Program-made: the position numbers and the translations under genes
Part shown: positions 57,501 through 64,000 of the stretch, piece after piece
Numbering within the stretch: position 1 is the stretch's first letter
Layout of the letters: every line of letters begins with the position of its first letter
The notes under the pieces: model-generated
Seen by the model: only the letters and a program-made list of their open reading frames with translations
What the model was told of the DNA's origin: nothing
Database searches by the model: none
Assembly (NCBI RefSeq): GCF_003605385.1
Contig: NZ_QYTV02000005.1
Span: 197,684 to 261,683 of the forward strand
Direction of reading: 5' to 3'
DNA length: 64,000 nucleotides
DNA from: Siminovitchia acidinfaciens
GTDB taxonomy: Bacteria > Bacillota > Bacilli > Bacillales > Bacillaceae_C

Positions 57501-58454
57501 ATTTTGAGCATAGGCTTTAATCACTTTACCAACAAGAGGGTGGCGGACAACGTCGCCTTCTTCAAAGTGGATAAAGGAAATTCCCGGTACTCCCTGCAAT
57601 ATGACTTCAGCAGTCGCGAGCCCAGACTTTACTCCGGGAGGAAGGTCCACCTGGGTGGAGTCGCCTGTAATGACCATCTTCGATCCAAAGCCGAGCCTCG
57701 TCAAAAACATTTTCATTTGAGCATGTGTCGTATTTTGAGCTTCATCCAAAATGACAAACGCATCATCAAGTGTTCGCCCCCTCATATAGGCGAGCGGTGC
57801 AATTTCAATCGTTTCCCTTTCAATCAGCCTCTGGGTATGCTCCGCCCCTAGGACATCGTGGAGCGCATCATACAAAGGCCGGAGGTACGGATCCACTTTT
57901 TCCTTTAAATCACCTGGTAAAAACCCGAGGCTTTCCCCGGCTTCAACAGCGGGACGGGTTAGTATTATTTTATTTATTTTTCCACTTTTCAGTGCAGCTA
58001 CAGCCATGACGACCGCAAGATAAGTTTTACCCGTGCCTGCCGGCCCAATACCAAACACAAGATCGCTTTTGCGGACTGCTTCAATGTAATGACGCTGCCC
58101 CAAAGTCTTAACCCGAATGACTTTTCCTTTCGCATTACGGGTGACTTCCTCCTCGTATAGCTCAGAGAAGTATTCTATCTTTCCTTGTTTTGCCATCTGG
58201 GCCGCGTAAACGGTGTCCCGAAGTCCGATCCGGATTCCGCGCCTCATGACAATGATCAGCTGTTTGATTGTCTCTTCTGCAAGGGCGGCCGCTTCAGCAG
58301 GTCCTGCAACGCTCAACGCTTCTCCGCGAGTAACAATTTTGACACCAAATTCATTTTCCAATGTCTTTAAATTGCTATCACCATTACCAAAAAGAATAGG
58401 AGCTTCATCATCGTTGTCCAGCTGTATTTTTTTTGTTATGAATTCATCTGTCAT
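57480..58454 (-). CDS. phoH: PhoH-like ATPase (YqfE)
   Basis: A 324-aa PhoH family protein with a KH-like N-terminus (to about residue 110) and a P-loop ATPase, Walker A GPAGTGKTYL near residue 138 and Walker B VILDEAQN near 240. It is probably involved in RNA metabolism, by family. It is separated by 2 bp from yqfD upstream. Confidence 0.93.
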   Translation of the reverse strand: MTDEFITKKIQLDNDDEAPILFGNGDSNLKTLENEFGVKIVTRGEALSVAGPAEAAALAEETIKQLIIVMRRGIRIGLRDTVYAAQMAKQGKIEYFSELYEEEVTRNAKGKVIRVKTLGQRHYIEAVRKSDLVFGIGPAGTGKTYLAVVMAVAALKSGKINKIILTRPAVEAGESLGFLPGDLKEKVDPYLRPLYDALHDVLGAEHTQRLIERETIEIAPLAYMRGRTLDDAFVILDEAQNTTHAQMKMFLTRLGFGSKMVITGDSTQVDLPPGVKSGLATAEVILQGVPGISFIHFEEGDVVRHPLVGKVIKAYAQNETTPGR

Positions 58455-58456
58455 TT

Positions 58457-59644
58457 TTAATCTCCTTGAGTGATCGGTTTCTCTAATGCAATATTTTCTA
58501 TCACTTGGAAATACATTGTCAGCTTTACTTTACCATTCTCCACTTCTTCATGCAAAATAATCTCATCATCTATACGTGCATCCTCGGGAATATTTTTAAT
58601 CAGATCTCTTCGCGCCAGCTCTTTCGCCGCTTCAGCTGCTTCTTTTTCGGTAAGAGAACGGTTATATTCTTCCGTCGCTCGGACTGTTTTCTCAATATAA
58701 GCTACAGGAAGTTCTTTTCCTAGAAAACGAACTGGATGAACGTCGGCCTCCACTTCATATGTGTCAAATCCTGCCTTGCCGAATCCCCAAACCGGCACCG
58801 AAAAAGAGCCGAACCTCAATAGATGTGTTCTTTTTTCTTCACCATTAAATATTTGAAAGGTTGACTGCAGCGGGAACTCAGCGTTCGTTTCGTACCATGT
58901 TTTACCCCAAACCTCTCCACGTGCAGAAATTATTTTTGTTTCATTTTCATTGCCTATTGTACCTGAAACAAGTATCTGACCCTTTTCCACAAATTGATTC
59001 ACTTTAACAAGCGGTTTTCCTTTTTCCACAAACATTTTTTCAACAACCGCTTTTTTGGCTGCTACAAGATGACCTGGTGACCGCCCTTCCTGTTTTTTAG
59101 GCTCCGTTTTTTCCACGACTTGGAAATGAAAGGTTGTCCCTTTTAACTCCACTCCGATCCATGTAATATTATCAACGCGGTCCGTCAATCCACGTTGAAT
59201 CTTTTCAAGATCCTGATTTAAAAAGTGGGAGGTGCCAACCCGGACACCCAGCTTTGTCAGCTCTTTCCTGATTTTATGCTCGGTTTCGGGGTTGGCCCCT
59301 TTGATTTCAATCCCCCAAGTAATATTTGAAAGCATTGTGATTAATATTAAAAACAACACCATTCCACCTAGAAATCCACTGTTTTTAAACAATCTTTTCC
59401 ATAGAAAAGGGGCCCCCTCACCGCGAATGAACGAAATTCGGCATTCAAAACGACGGGCAGCTTTCCTCAACTTATGTATATCTTGAAGTGAAATATAAAA
59501 AAGAATGGCATCCGACTTGAGACGATTCACTTTCCATACCGCAATGCCGGCCCTCGTCATTTTGTTTAGCAGGAGCTCCAATCCTTGTCCATCCACCTTA
59601 ACCAATACCCGGCCCGATAGAAAGGTCATCCAACGGTTCTTCAT
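58457..59644 (-). CDS. yqfD: Sporulation protein YqfD
   Basis: A 395-aa SpoIV-like protein with an N-terminal domain (residues to about 85), one membrane helix (GFLGGMVLFLILITMLSNITW), and a large extracytoplasmic region. It is conserved in spore formers and expected under SigE. The ATG at 59644 has AGGAG 8 bp upstream; the GTG three codons before does not. Confidence 0.9.
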   Translation of the reverse strand: MKNRWMTFLSGRVLVKVDGQGLELLLNKMTRAGIAVWKVNRLKSDAILFYISLQDIHKLRKAARRFECRISFIRGEGAPFLWKRLFKNSGFLGGMVLFLILITMLSNITWGIEIKGANPETEHKIRKELTKLGVRVGTSHFLNQDLEKIQRGLTDRVDNITWIGVELKGTTFHFQVVEKTEPKKQEGRSPGHLVAAKKAVVEKMFVEKGKPLVKVNQFVEKGQILVSGTIGNENETKIISARGEVWGKTWYETNAEFPLQSTFQIFNGEEKRTHLLRFGSFSVPVWGFGKAGFDTYEVEADVHPVRFLGKELPVAYIEKTVRATEEYNRSLTEKEAAEAAKELARRDLIKNIPEDARIDDEIILHEEVENGKVKLTMYFQVIENIALEKPITQGD

Positions 59645-59655
59645 TTGTGCCACTC

Positions 59656-59940
59656 CTATTCTTTCAAATACAAAACTTCGTTTATTTTACCTTCCAGCAA
59701 TATTTCTTCCGGCAGTATTGTTTTGATTACGAAGGATTTCCCTTTTATTAAAAGCTGTCCCTGCTTTAGAAGCAGCCTCAGCTCCTGATCGGAAAAAGCA
59801 AGGAGGCCCTTATGATTCTCGATATAAATGTGCAATTGGCCGACGATTGTTACACGCGGGAGGTCCATCATTACATCGGGCGGCAGTTCCATTTTTTCTG
59901 TAGCCCATTTGCGAAATCGGTGTGTCCATTTTTTCGCCAT
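59656..59940 (-). CDS. yqfC: Sporulation protein YqfC
   Basis: A 94-aa YabP/YqfC family protein, starting MAKKWTHRFRKWATEKMELPPDVMMDLPRVTIVGQLHIYIENHKG. It works in spore coat or cortex formation by family. Its ribosome site AAAGGGGG lies in the 3' arm of a hairpin. It precedes yqfD by 11 bp. Confidence 0.92.
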   Translation of the reverse strand: MAKKWTHRFRKWATEKMELPPDVMMDLPRVTIVGQLHIYIENHKGLLAFSDQELRLLLKQGQLLIKGKSFVIKTILPEEILLEGKINEVLYLKE

Positions 59941-59947
59941 GAAAAAG

Positions 59948-59987
59948 AACCCCCTTTCATCTCATATGTATGAGTTGAAAGGGGGTT
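59948..59987 (-). terminator. Hairpin that holds the yqfC ribosome site
   Basis: On the minus strand AACCCCCTTTCA and TGAAAGGGGGTT (12 bp) plus CTCAT/ATGAG form a near-perfect hairpin followed by CTTTTTC. The Shine-Dalgarno AAAGGGGG is in the descending arm, 8 bp from the ATG. It also works as a terminator for yqfB. Confidence 0.7.
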
Positions 59988-60004
59988 TCATCACTCTATT
60001 TTTC

Positions 60005-60493
60005 TTAGCGGCCGTATCTTCTTTTAGCTCTTGGCGGTCCAAGGACCTCTGACATGATAATGCCTTTGACAATATCGTCTTTTTGAAAAAAAGATTCCAT
60101 TTGTGGATCTGCCGCTTTTAACTTTTTAACAGCTTCCGCTTTTTGTTGAAATTCACGAGCTTTTTTTTCATAAACTGCTGCTTCTCTTTGAAGCTCCTCG
60201 ATTTTACTTTCGGATTCAGCCTTTTTTTCCTCAAGCTGCGGCTGCATTTGAGAAAGCAATATTTCTGCAGCTTCTCTCAGACTCCTAGGACGTTCCGTCT
60301 GAACAGGATTTGGCTTTTCCAGGGATGGCCTATCTACAGGAGGCATCCAGCTCTCCCCCTGCCTAGATTGAGTTGGCCGGTTATTCGGTTTTGTGGGCTG
60401 TTCGCGATTGGCAGCCCGTTTCTTTTGTTCACTAGCCCTGTTTACGAAAAAGCTGATCAGGGCTATGATAATGATCGGTAAAAACTGTTCCAA
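60005..60493 (-). CDS. yqfB: YqfB-like coiled-coil protein
   Basis: A 162-aa protein with an N-terminal hydrophobic anchor (MEQFLPIIIIALISFFVN), a proline/glutamine-rich linker and a coiled coil (EEKKAESESKIEELQREAAVYEKKAREFQQ) before a conserved tail (QKDDIVKGIIMSEVLGPPRA). It matches the YqfB position downstream of floA. In B. subtilis YqfB belongs to the SigW operon with YqeZ and FloA. Confidence 0.85.
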   Translation of the reverse strand: MEQFLPIIIIALISFFVNRASEQKKRAANREQPTKPNNRPTQSRQGESWMPPVDRPSLEKPNPVQTERPRSLREAAEILLSQMQPQLEEKKAESESKIEELQREAAVYEKKAREFQQKAEAVKKLKAADPQMESFFQKDDIVKGIIMSEVLGPPRAKRRYGR

Positions 60494-60516
60494 AGGAGTT
60501 ACCCCCTTTCATTTAA

Positions 60517-60795
60517 GAAGAGCGTAAGTGCCCGCTTAGTCCTGACAAGCACAAGACTATTCCCGAGGAGGCAGGCATTCAGCCAAGCGGCTGACTTCAA
60601 TAACATCTTGAAAATCCTCTTCGAGTAAGCTTCTTGCAGCTTTGCTATGGTCAGACCATCCTCGATGCTACGCCGCTGCACTTTCTTCCTTGTGGGCTTG
60701 TGACCTCGAGGGGCTGGGAGTAAAAGGCAGGCTCAATCAGCGACTTCCTTCCGTTTTGCCTGCACTGGCACCCCCTGTGCGTCGCCGAAAAGTTA
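60517..60795 (+). repeat. Dispersed hairpin repeat, copy 15
   Basis: AAGAGCGTAAGTGCCCGCTTAGTCC, GACAAGCACAAGACTATTCCCGAGGAGGCAG, CAGCCAAGCGGCTGA, then GCTTGTGACCTCGAGGGGCTGGGAG and a distal module with TGCCTGCACTGGCACC..CGTCGCCGAAAAG. It separates yqfB from floA, so if the operon is intact it is transcribed. Confidence 0.8.
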
Positions 60796-60843
60796 ATTGT
60801 CCACTATCCGCATTTACACTTTACGCATTTTATTTATTGAAAA

Positions 60844-61839
60844 TTACTCCGGCTTTTTGTCATCCTTCGGTCTCGTCATTCTCCCGATGGAATCACGCAT
60901 ATCTGTATCCGCATCAATGTTGCGAAGCGATAAATAATCCATTACTCCAAGATTGCCTGATTTGAGGGCTTCTGACATGGCCAGCGGCACTTCTGCCTCT
61001 GCCTCGACCACTTTTGCTCTCATCTCTTCAACGCGAGCCTTCATTTCCTGCTCATTCGCAACAGCCATTGCCCTTCTTTCCTCGGCTTTGGCTTGAGCAA
61101 TTTTTTTGTCTGCCTCGGCCTGGTCCGTCTGCAACTGGGCACCAATGTTTTTACCTATATCAACGTCGGCAATATCAATGGAAAGAATCTCAAACGCCGT
61201 ACCTGCATCAAGGCCTTTTGCTAAAACGGTCCGGGAAATCATATCAGGGTTTTCAAGTACCTTTTTATGATTATCGCTAGAACCGATTGTAGAAACGACC
61301 CCTTCACCGACACGGGCGATTACAGTCTCTTCTCCTGCACCCCCGACGAGTCTGTCAATGTTCGCACGAACTGTAATCCTGGCTTTAGCCTTTACCTCAA
61401 TACCGTCCATTGCAACACCCGCAATGAAAGGTGTCTCAATAACCTTAGGGTTAACACTCATTTGAACAGCTTCTAAAACATCACGACCTGCAAGATCGAT
61501 AGCTGCAGCTCGTTCGAATGTCAACTCAATATTCGCGCGTTGAGCCGCAATCAGCGCATTGACCACTCGGTCCACGTTACCGCCCGCCAAATAGTGGCTC
61601 TCAAGCTGATTTGTTGCCACAGGAAGCCCTGCTTTGTGGGCTTTAATCAGCGGTTCTACGACGCGCCTTGGAATGACCCTTCTTAATCTCATCCCAATCA
61701 AAGTGAAAATACCGACTTTTACTCCAGCGGCCAACGCGGAAATCCACAGGCCAATCGGAACAAAGGTGATTAAAACAGAAACAACAATAATCGCTATGAC
61801 AATTATGACCAATAAGAATAGTGTCTCAGCACCAAGCAT
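60844..61839 (-). CDS. floA: Flotillin-like protein FloA
   Basis: A 331-aa protein of functional membrane microdomains. A membrane-inserted hairpin ([20 protein letters not shown], residues about 5-25), a PHB-like domain and a coiled-coil EA-rich segment ([42 protein letters not shown]) are present. It acts in membrane organisation and is SigW-induced in B. subtilis. It lies 23 bp after yqeZ. Confidence 0.95.
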   Translation of the reverse strand: MLGAETLFLLVIIVIAIIVVSVLITFVPIGLWISALAAGVKVGIFTLIGMRLRRVIPRRVVEPLIKAHKAGLPVATNQLESHYLAGGNVDRVVNALIAAQRANIELTFERAAAIDLAGRDVLEAVQMSVNPKVIETPFIAGVAMDGIEVKAKARITVRANIDRLVGGAGEETVIARVGEGVVSTIGSSDNHKKVLENPDMISRTVLAKGLDAGTAFEILSIDIADVDIGKNIGAQLQTDQAEADKKIAQAKAEERRAMAVANEQEMKARVEEMRAKVVEAEAEVPLAMSEALKSGNLGVMDYLSLRNIDADTDMRDSIGRMTRPKDDKKPE

Positions 61840-61862
61840 TCCTTTTCCTCCTCATCATTACA

Positions 61863-63167
61863 TTAAACAGGCCGAACGACAATGCGTGACCCCTCTACCT
61901 TTACTACTTTAACAGTTGTATTGTTTTCAATAAAGCTGCCTTCCGCAACTACGTCCAGACGTTCATCATCAACCTTGATAGTTCCGGATGGTCTTAACGG
62001 CGTGACTGTCACTCCCTCACGCCCGATCAACTCCAACCTGTTTACGTTTGAAACATAGCCGCTTTCCGTATTCGTCGAGTCAGTCAATATGAACTTCCTG
62101 AATATATTCACTCTTTTACCAAACACCTTTAACATGATTATTATTAATATAAACGCAAGGAGCAAAGCAGTTACAATGGACATTCCCATTTGGACGACAT
62201 TTTCTCCTGCCAAAAACATGCTGCCGATGACTGCAACTGTTCCAAGAATACCTAATATTCCACCCGCGACAAAGATTTCAGCTGCAATCAGAATGAGTCC
62301 GACAACAAATAGAAGAATAGCTTCATAACCGGCGAACCCAGCAACATAATGGCCGTAAAAGAATAGCAGTAAAGCGGAAAGACCCATCCCGCCCGGCAAA
62401 CCAAAGCCCGGCGTATACAATTCAAGTACAAGTCCGAGGCTTGCTATTGTCAACAGTATCGGGACGACAACCGGATTGGTGATCAGCCTAGCAAGAGACT
62501 CGGCAAAGGAAGGCTCAACCGAATGAATCTTGGCATCCGTCATTCCAGCAGCTTTGAGAAGTTCATCAATGTTGTTGACAGTAGCTTCGGAATATCCCAC
62601 TTTAAGTGCTTGATCAGCTTCAAGTGTCAAGAGCTTTCCATTTTCTTTCAAGTCCGGAAGGTCAACCTTCTTACTTGCCATCGCTTTGGCAATTTGCGGG
62701 TCGCGCCCGCTTTTTTTTGCTGCAGCTTCCATGGCTGCAAGCCACATACTCTCTGCTTTTTCACCAGCGGTATTGCCTTGCTGATCAATGACCGCAGCAG
62801 CCCCCATGACAGCATTTGGCGTCATATAGATTTCATCTGTATGCAAAGCTATATAAGAGCCTGCCGAGATGGCCCATGAATTGACAAATGTGACCGTTTT
62901 CACATCCGTTTTGGCTATCCTGTTTCCAATATCCCGCGCAGCGTCGACAGCTCCTCCCGGAGTGTTCATATCAAAAACGATCATATCCGCTTTTTCTTTT
63001 TCTGCAGTACTGATCGCCCTGTCCAAGAACGCGTTCAAGCCTTTTTCGACATCATCCTTTATTGGAATGACATATACATTATTTTCTTTCCCTTCAGCCT
63101 GAACAGGTAGAAATGATATAACCCCCGCTAAAATAAGAAAAACAGAAGCTAGAATCCTCTTCAACAA
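61863..63167 (-). CDS. yqeZ: NfeD family membrane protease YqeZ
   Basis: A 434-aa protein. A signal peptide (ending SFLPVQAEGKE) leads to a ClpP/SppA-like protease domain with the catalytic serine in NSWAISAGSYIAL near residue 100, followed by four membrane helices and a C-terminal NfeD OB-fold (LIGREGVTVTPLRPSGTIKVDDERLDVVAEG). It co-operates with FloA. The start is TTG with GGGAGGGG upstream. Confidence 0.93.
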   Translation of the reverse strand: MLKRILASVFLILAGVISFLPVQAEGKENNVYVIPIKDDVEKGLNAFLDRAISTAEKEKADMIVFDMNTPGGAVDAARDIGNRIAKTDVKTVTFVNSWAISAGSYIALHTDEIYMTPNAVMGAAAVIDQQGNTAGEKAESMWLAAMEAAAKKSGRDPQIAKAMASKKVDLPDLKENGKLLTLEADQALKVGYSEATVNNIDELLKAAGMTDAKIHSVEPSFAESLARLITNPVVVPILLTIASLGLVLELYTPGFGLPGGMGLSALLLFFYGHYVAGFAGYEAILLFVVGLILIAAEIFVAGGILGILGTVAVIGSMFLAGENVVQMGMSIVTALLLAFILIIIMLKVFGKRVNIFRKFILTDSTNTESGYVSNVNRLELIGREGVTVTPLRPSGTIKVDDERLDVVAEGSFIENNTTVKVVKVEGSRIVVRPV

Positions 63168-63204
63168 TATCCCCTCCCTTCATAAAAAACCCGTCATTAA
63201 ACAT

Positions 63205-63230
63205 TACGGAACGCAAGGGAAAAAGTTTCA
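63205..63230 (-). promoter_or_regulatory. SigW promoter of yqeZ-floA-yqfB
   Basis: On the minus strand TGAAAC (63230-63225), 16-bp spacer, CGTA (63208-63205), an exact match to the SigW consensus TGAAAC-N16-CGTA. The start codon lies 38 bp further. Confidence 0.9.
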
Positions 63231-63307
63231 TGTTTCTGCTTCTATTATACCTTAAATCCCAAAAGGAATTTAAATATATTATTTATGTAACACAGGGGTC
63301 TAACAAC

Positions 63308-63337
63308 AAAGCCGGAAAGCATATGCTTTCCGGCTTT
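63308..63337. terminator. Palindrome after yqeY
   Basis: AAAGCCGGAAAGCAT and ATGCTTTCCGGCTTT form a perfect 15-bp palindrome, but the flanks lack a long T tract. It probably helps to end the rpsU-yqeY transcript. Confidence 0.6.
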
Positions 63338-63346
63338 GTTTCCTGT

Positions 63347-63793
63347 TTATGACAGATGCCGTTGAACAAGCTTACTGACAAGTGTTCCGTCCGCTTTGCC
63401 CTTTACTTTAGGCATTAGAGCGCCCATTACTTTGCCCATATCAGCCTTCGTTGATGCGCCTGTATCAGCAATTGCTTTACGAACAAGTTCTTCCACTTCA
63501 TCATCAGACAGTTGTTCCGGCATATAATAACTTATAATACTAAGTTCTTCTCTAACTTTCTGAGCGAGATCTTCTCGGCCAGCTTTTTCAAATTCATGGA
63601 GGGAGTCTTTACGCTGCTTCACTTCGCGAGAAAGGACTGTCAACTCTTCATCTTCTGATAATTGCTTATTACCCTGTTTGATTGCTTCATTTTGCAATGC
63701 AGCTTTGAGCATGCGAATGACAGAGAGCTTTTCTTTCTCTTTGCTTTTCATTGCCTGCTTCATATCCTCGTTCAAACGATCAAGAAGATTCAT
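63347..63793 (-). CDS. yqeY: GatB/YqeY domain-containing protein YqeY
   Basis: A 148-aa protein homologous to the tail domain of GatB. Starting [29 protein letters not shown], it has the conserved [18 protein letters not shown] end. It probably binds tRNA, but the function is unproven. It is coupled with rpsU (12 bp). Confidence 0.93.
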   Translation of the reverse strand: MNLLDRLNEDMKQAMKSKEKEKLSVIRMLKAALQNEAIKQGNKQLSEDEELTVLSREVKQRKDSLHEFEKAGREDLAQKVREELSIISYYMPEQLSDDEVEELVRKAIADTGASTKADMGKVMGALMPKVKGKADGTLVSKLVQRHLS

Positions 63794-63805
63794 TGGTCCA
63801 CCCTC

Positions 63806-63979
63806 TTAAAATTTACGTTTTCTTGCGGCTTCAGATTTTTTCTTACGCTTAACGCTTGGTTTTTCATAAAACTCGCGTTTTCTAGCTTCTTGTAGAGTCC
63901 CTGTTTTAGAAACAGTACGCTTAAAACGGCGAAGAGCGTCCTCAAGAGATTCATTTTTGCGAACTACTGTTTTTGACAT
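63806..63979 (-). CDS. rpsU: 30S ribosomal protein S21
   Basis: A 57-aa S21 starting [25 protein letters not shown] and ending AARKRKF, basic throughout. It contacts the 3' end of 16S rRNA near the anti-Shine-Dalgarno. It is too short for a simple ORF scan. It lies upstream of yqeY, as in most Firmicutes. The ribosome site GGGAGGGAAAG is upstream of the ATG at 63979. Confidence 0.97.
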   Translation of the reverse strand: MSKTVVRKNESLEDALRRFKRTVSKTGTLQEARKREFYEKPSVKRKKKSEAARKRKF

Positions 63980-64000
63980 CTAACTTTCCCTCCCTCCGAA

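Noticed and set aside
60499-60965. Two short frames between yqfB and floA
   Set aside because: Both fall in the repeat copy 15 or in antisense to floA.

Overview
The window is a stretch of core chromosome from a low-GC Gram-positive, endospore-forming Bacillaceae member. The gene order follows the Bacillus subtilis yqh-yqg-yqf-yqe region almost gene for gene (yqhL, gcvPB-gcvPA-gcvT, yqhH-yqhG, comG, yqgY to yqgB, ispG, zur, nfo, cshB, ispH, trmK, cccA, sigA-dnaG-yqxD, ccpN, glyQS, recO, era, cdd, dgkA, ybeY, pgpH, phoH, yqfD-yqfC, floA, yqeY, rpsU). Compared with B. subtilis as I remember it, it lacks sinIR/tasA/sipW between yqhG and yqzE, glcK between yqgS and yqgQ, and the pst operon next to pbpA. 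It has a class II (B12-dependent) ribonucleotide reductase, a zinc-uptake operon fused to zur, and an acyl-CoA dehydrogenase between cccA and sigA. I saw no phage, insertion sequence, CRISPR array, rRNA or tRNA.

Layout. 1-6120: 5' part of nrdJ with tandem NrdR boxes; rhodanese yqhL; glycine-cleavage operon gcvT-gcvPA-gcvPB behind a tandem glycine riboswitch. 6321-8778: SNF2-type ATPase yqhH and yqhG. 8841-12929: competence pseudopilus operon comGA to comGG, then yqzE. 13166-20589: small conserved genes, an LTA-synthase-type enzyme (yqgS), the rhomboid protease gluP, 5-formyl-THF cyclo-ligase and ribosomal protein L33. 20807-27845: yqzD/yqzC, the transpeptidase pbpA, an MFS transporter, sodA and membrane proteins. 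27962-37222: isoprenoid genes ispG and ispH around zinc homeostasis (znuC-znuB-zur with a palindromic operator), endonuclease IV and the RNA helicase cshB. 37706-47323: yqfO, trmK, cccA, the sigA-dnaG-yqxD macromolecular-synthesis operon, the PPDK regulatory protein and ccpN. 47671-54748: glyQS behind a T-box, recO, era, cdd, dgkA. 54732-63979: ybeY, pgpH (c-di-AMP hydrolase), phoH, yqfD-yqfC, the SigW-type yqeZ-floA-yqfB membrane operon, yqeY and rpsU.

The most unusual non-coding content is a family of dispersed, modular, hairpin-forming intergenic repeats. About fifteen complete, degenerate or miniature copies lie at 1568, 13412, 14985, 25180, 25303, 25428, 35098, 37226, 37425 (inverted), 39547, 41640, 47586, 50642, 53931 and 60517. 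They carry compensatory changes between their arms. One sits between the glyQ T-box terminator and the glyQ start codon. Other points of note are two genes whose best-supported start codons are not ATG, GTG or TTG (comGG at ATT, yqxD at ATA), a Shine-Dalgarno of yqfC buried in a terminator-like hairpin, a near-perfect SigW promoter and a 9-1-9 palindrome that I read as a Zur operator.

Start sites were chosen by Shine-Dalgarno position and by family N-termini recalled from memory. No database search was run.
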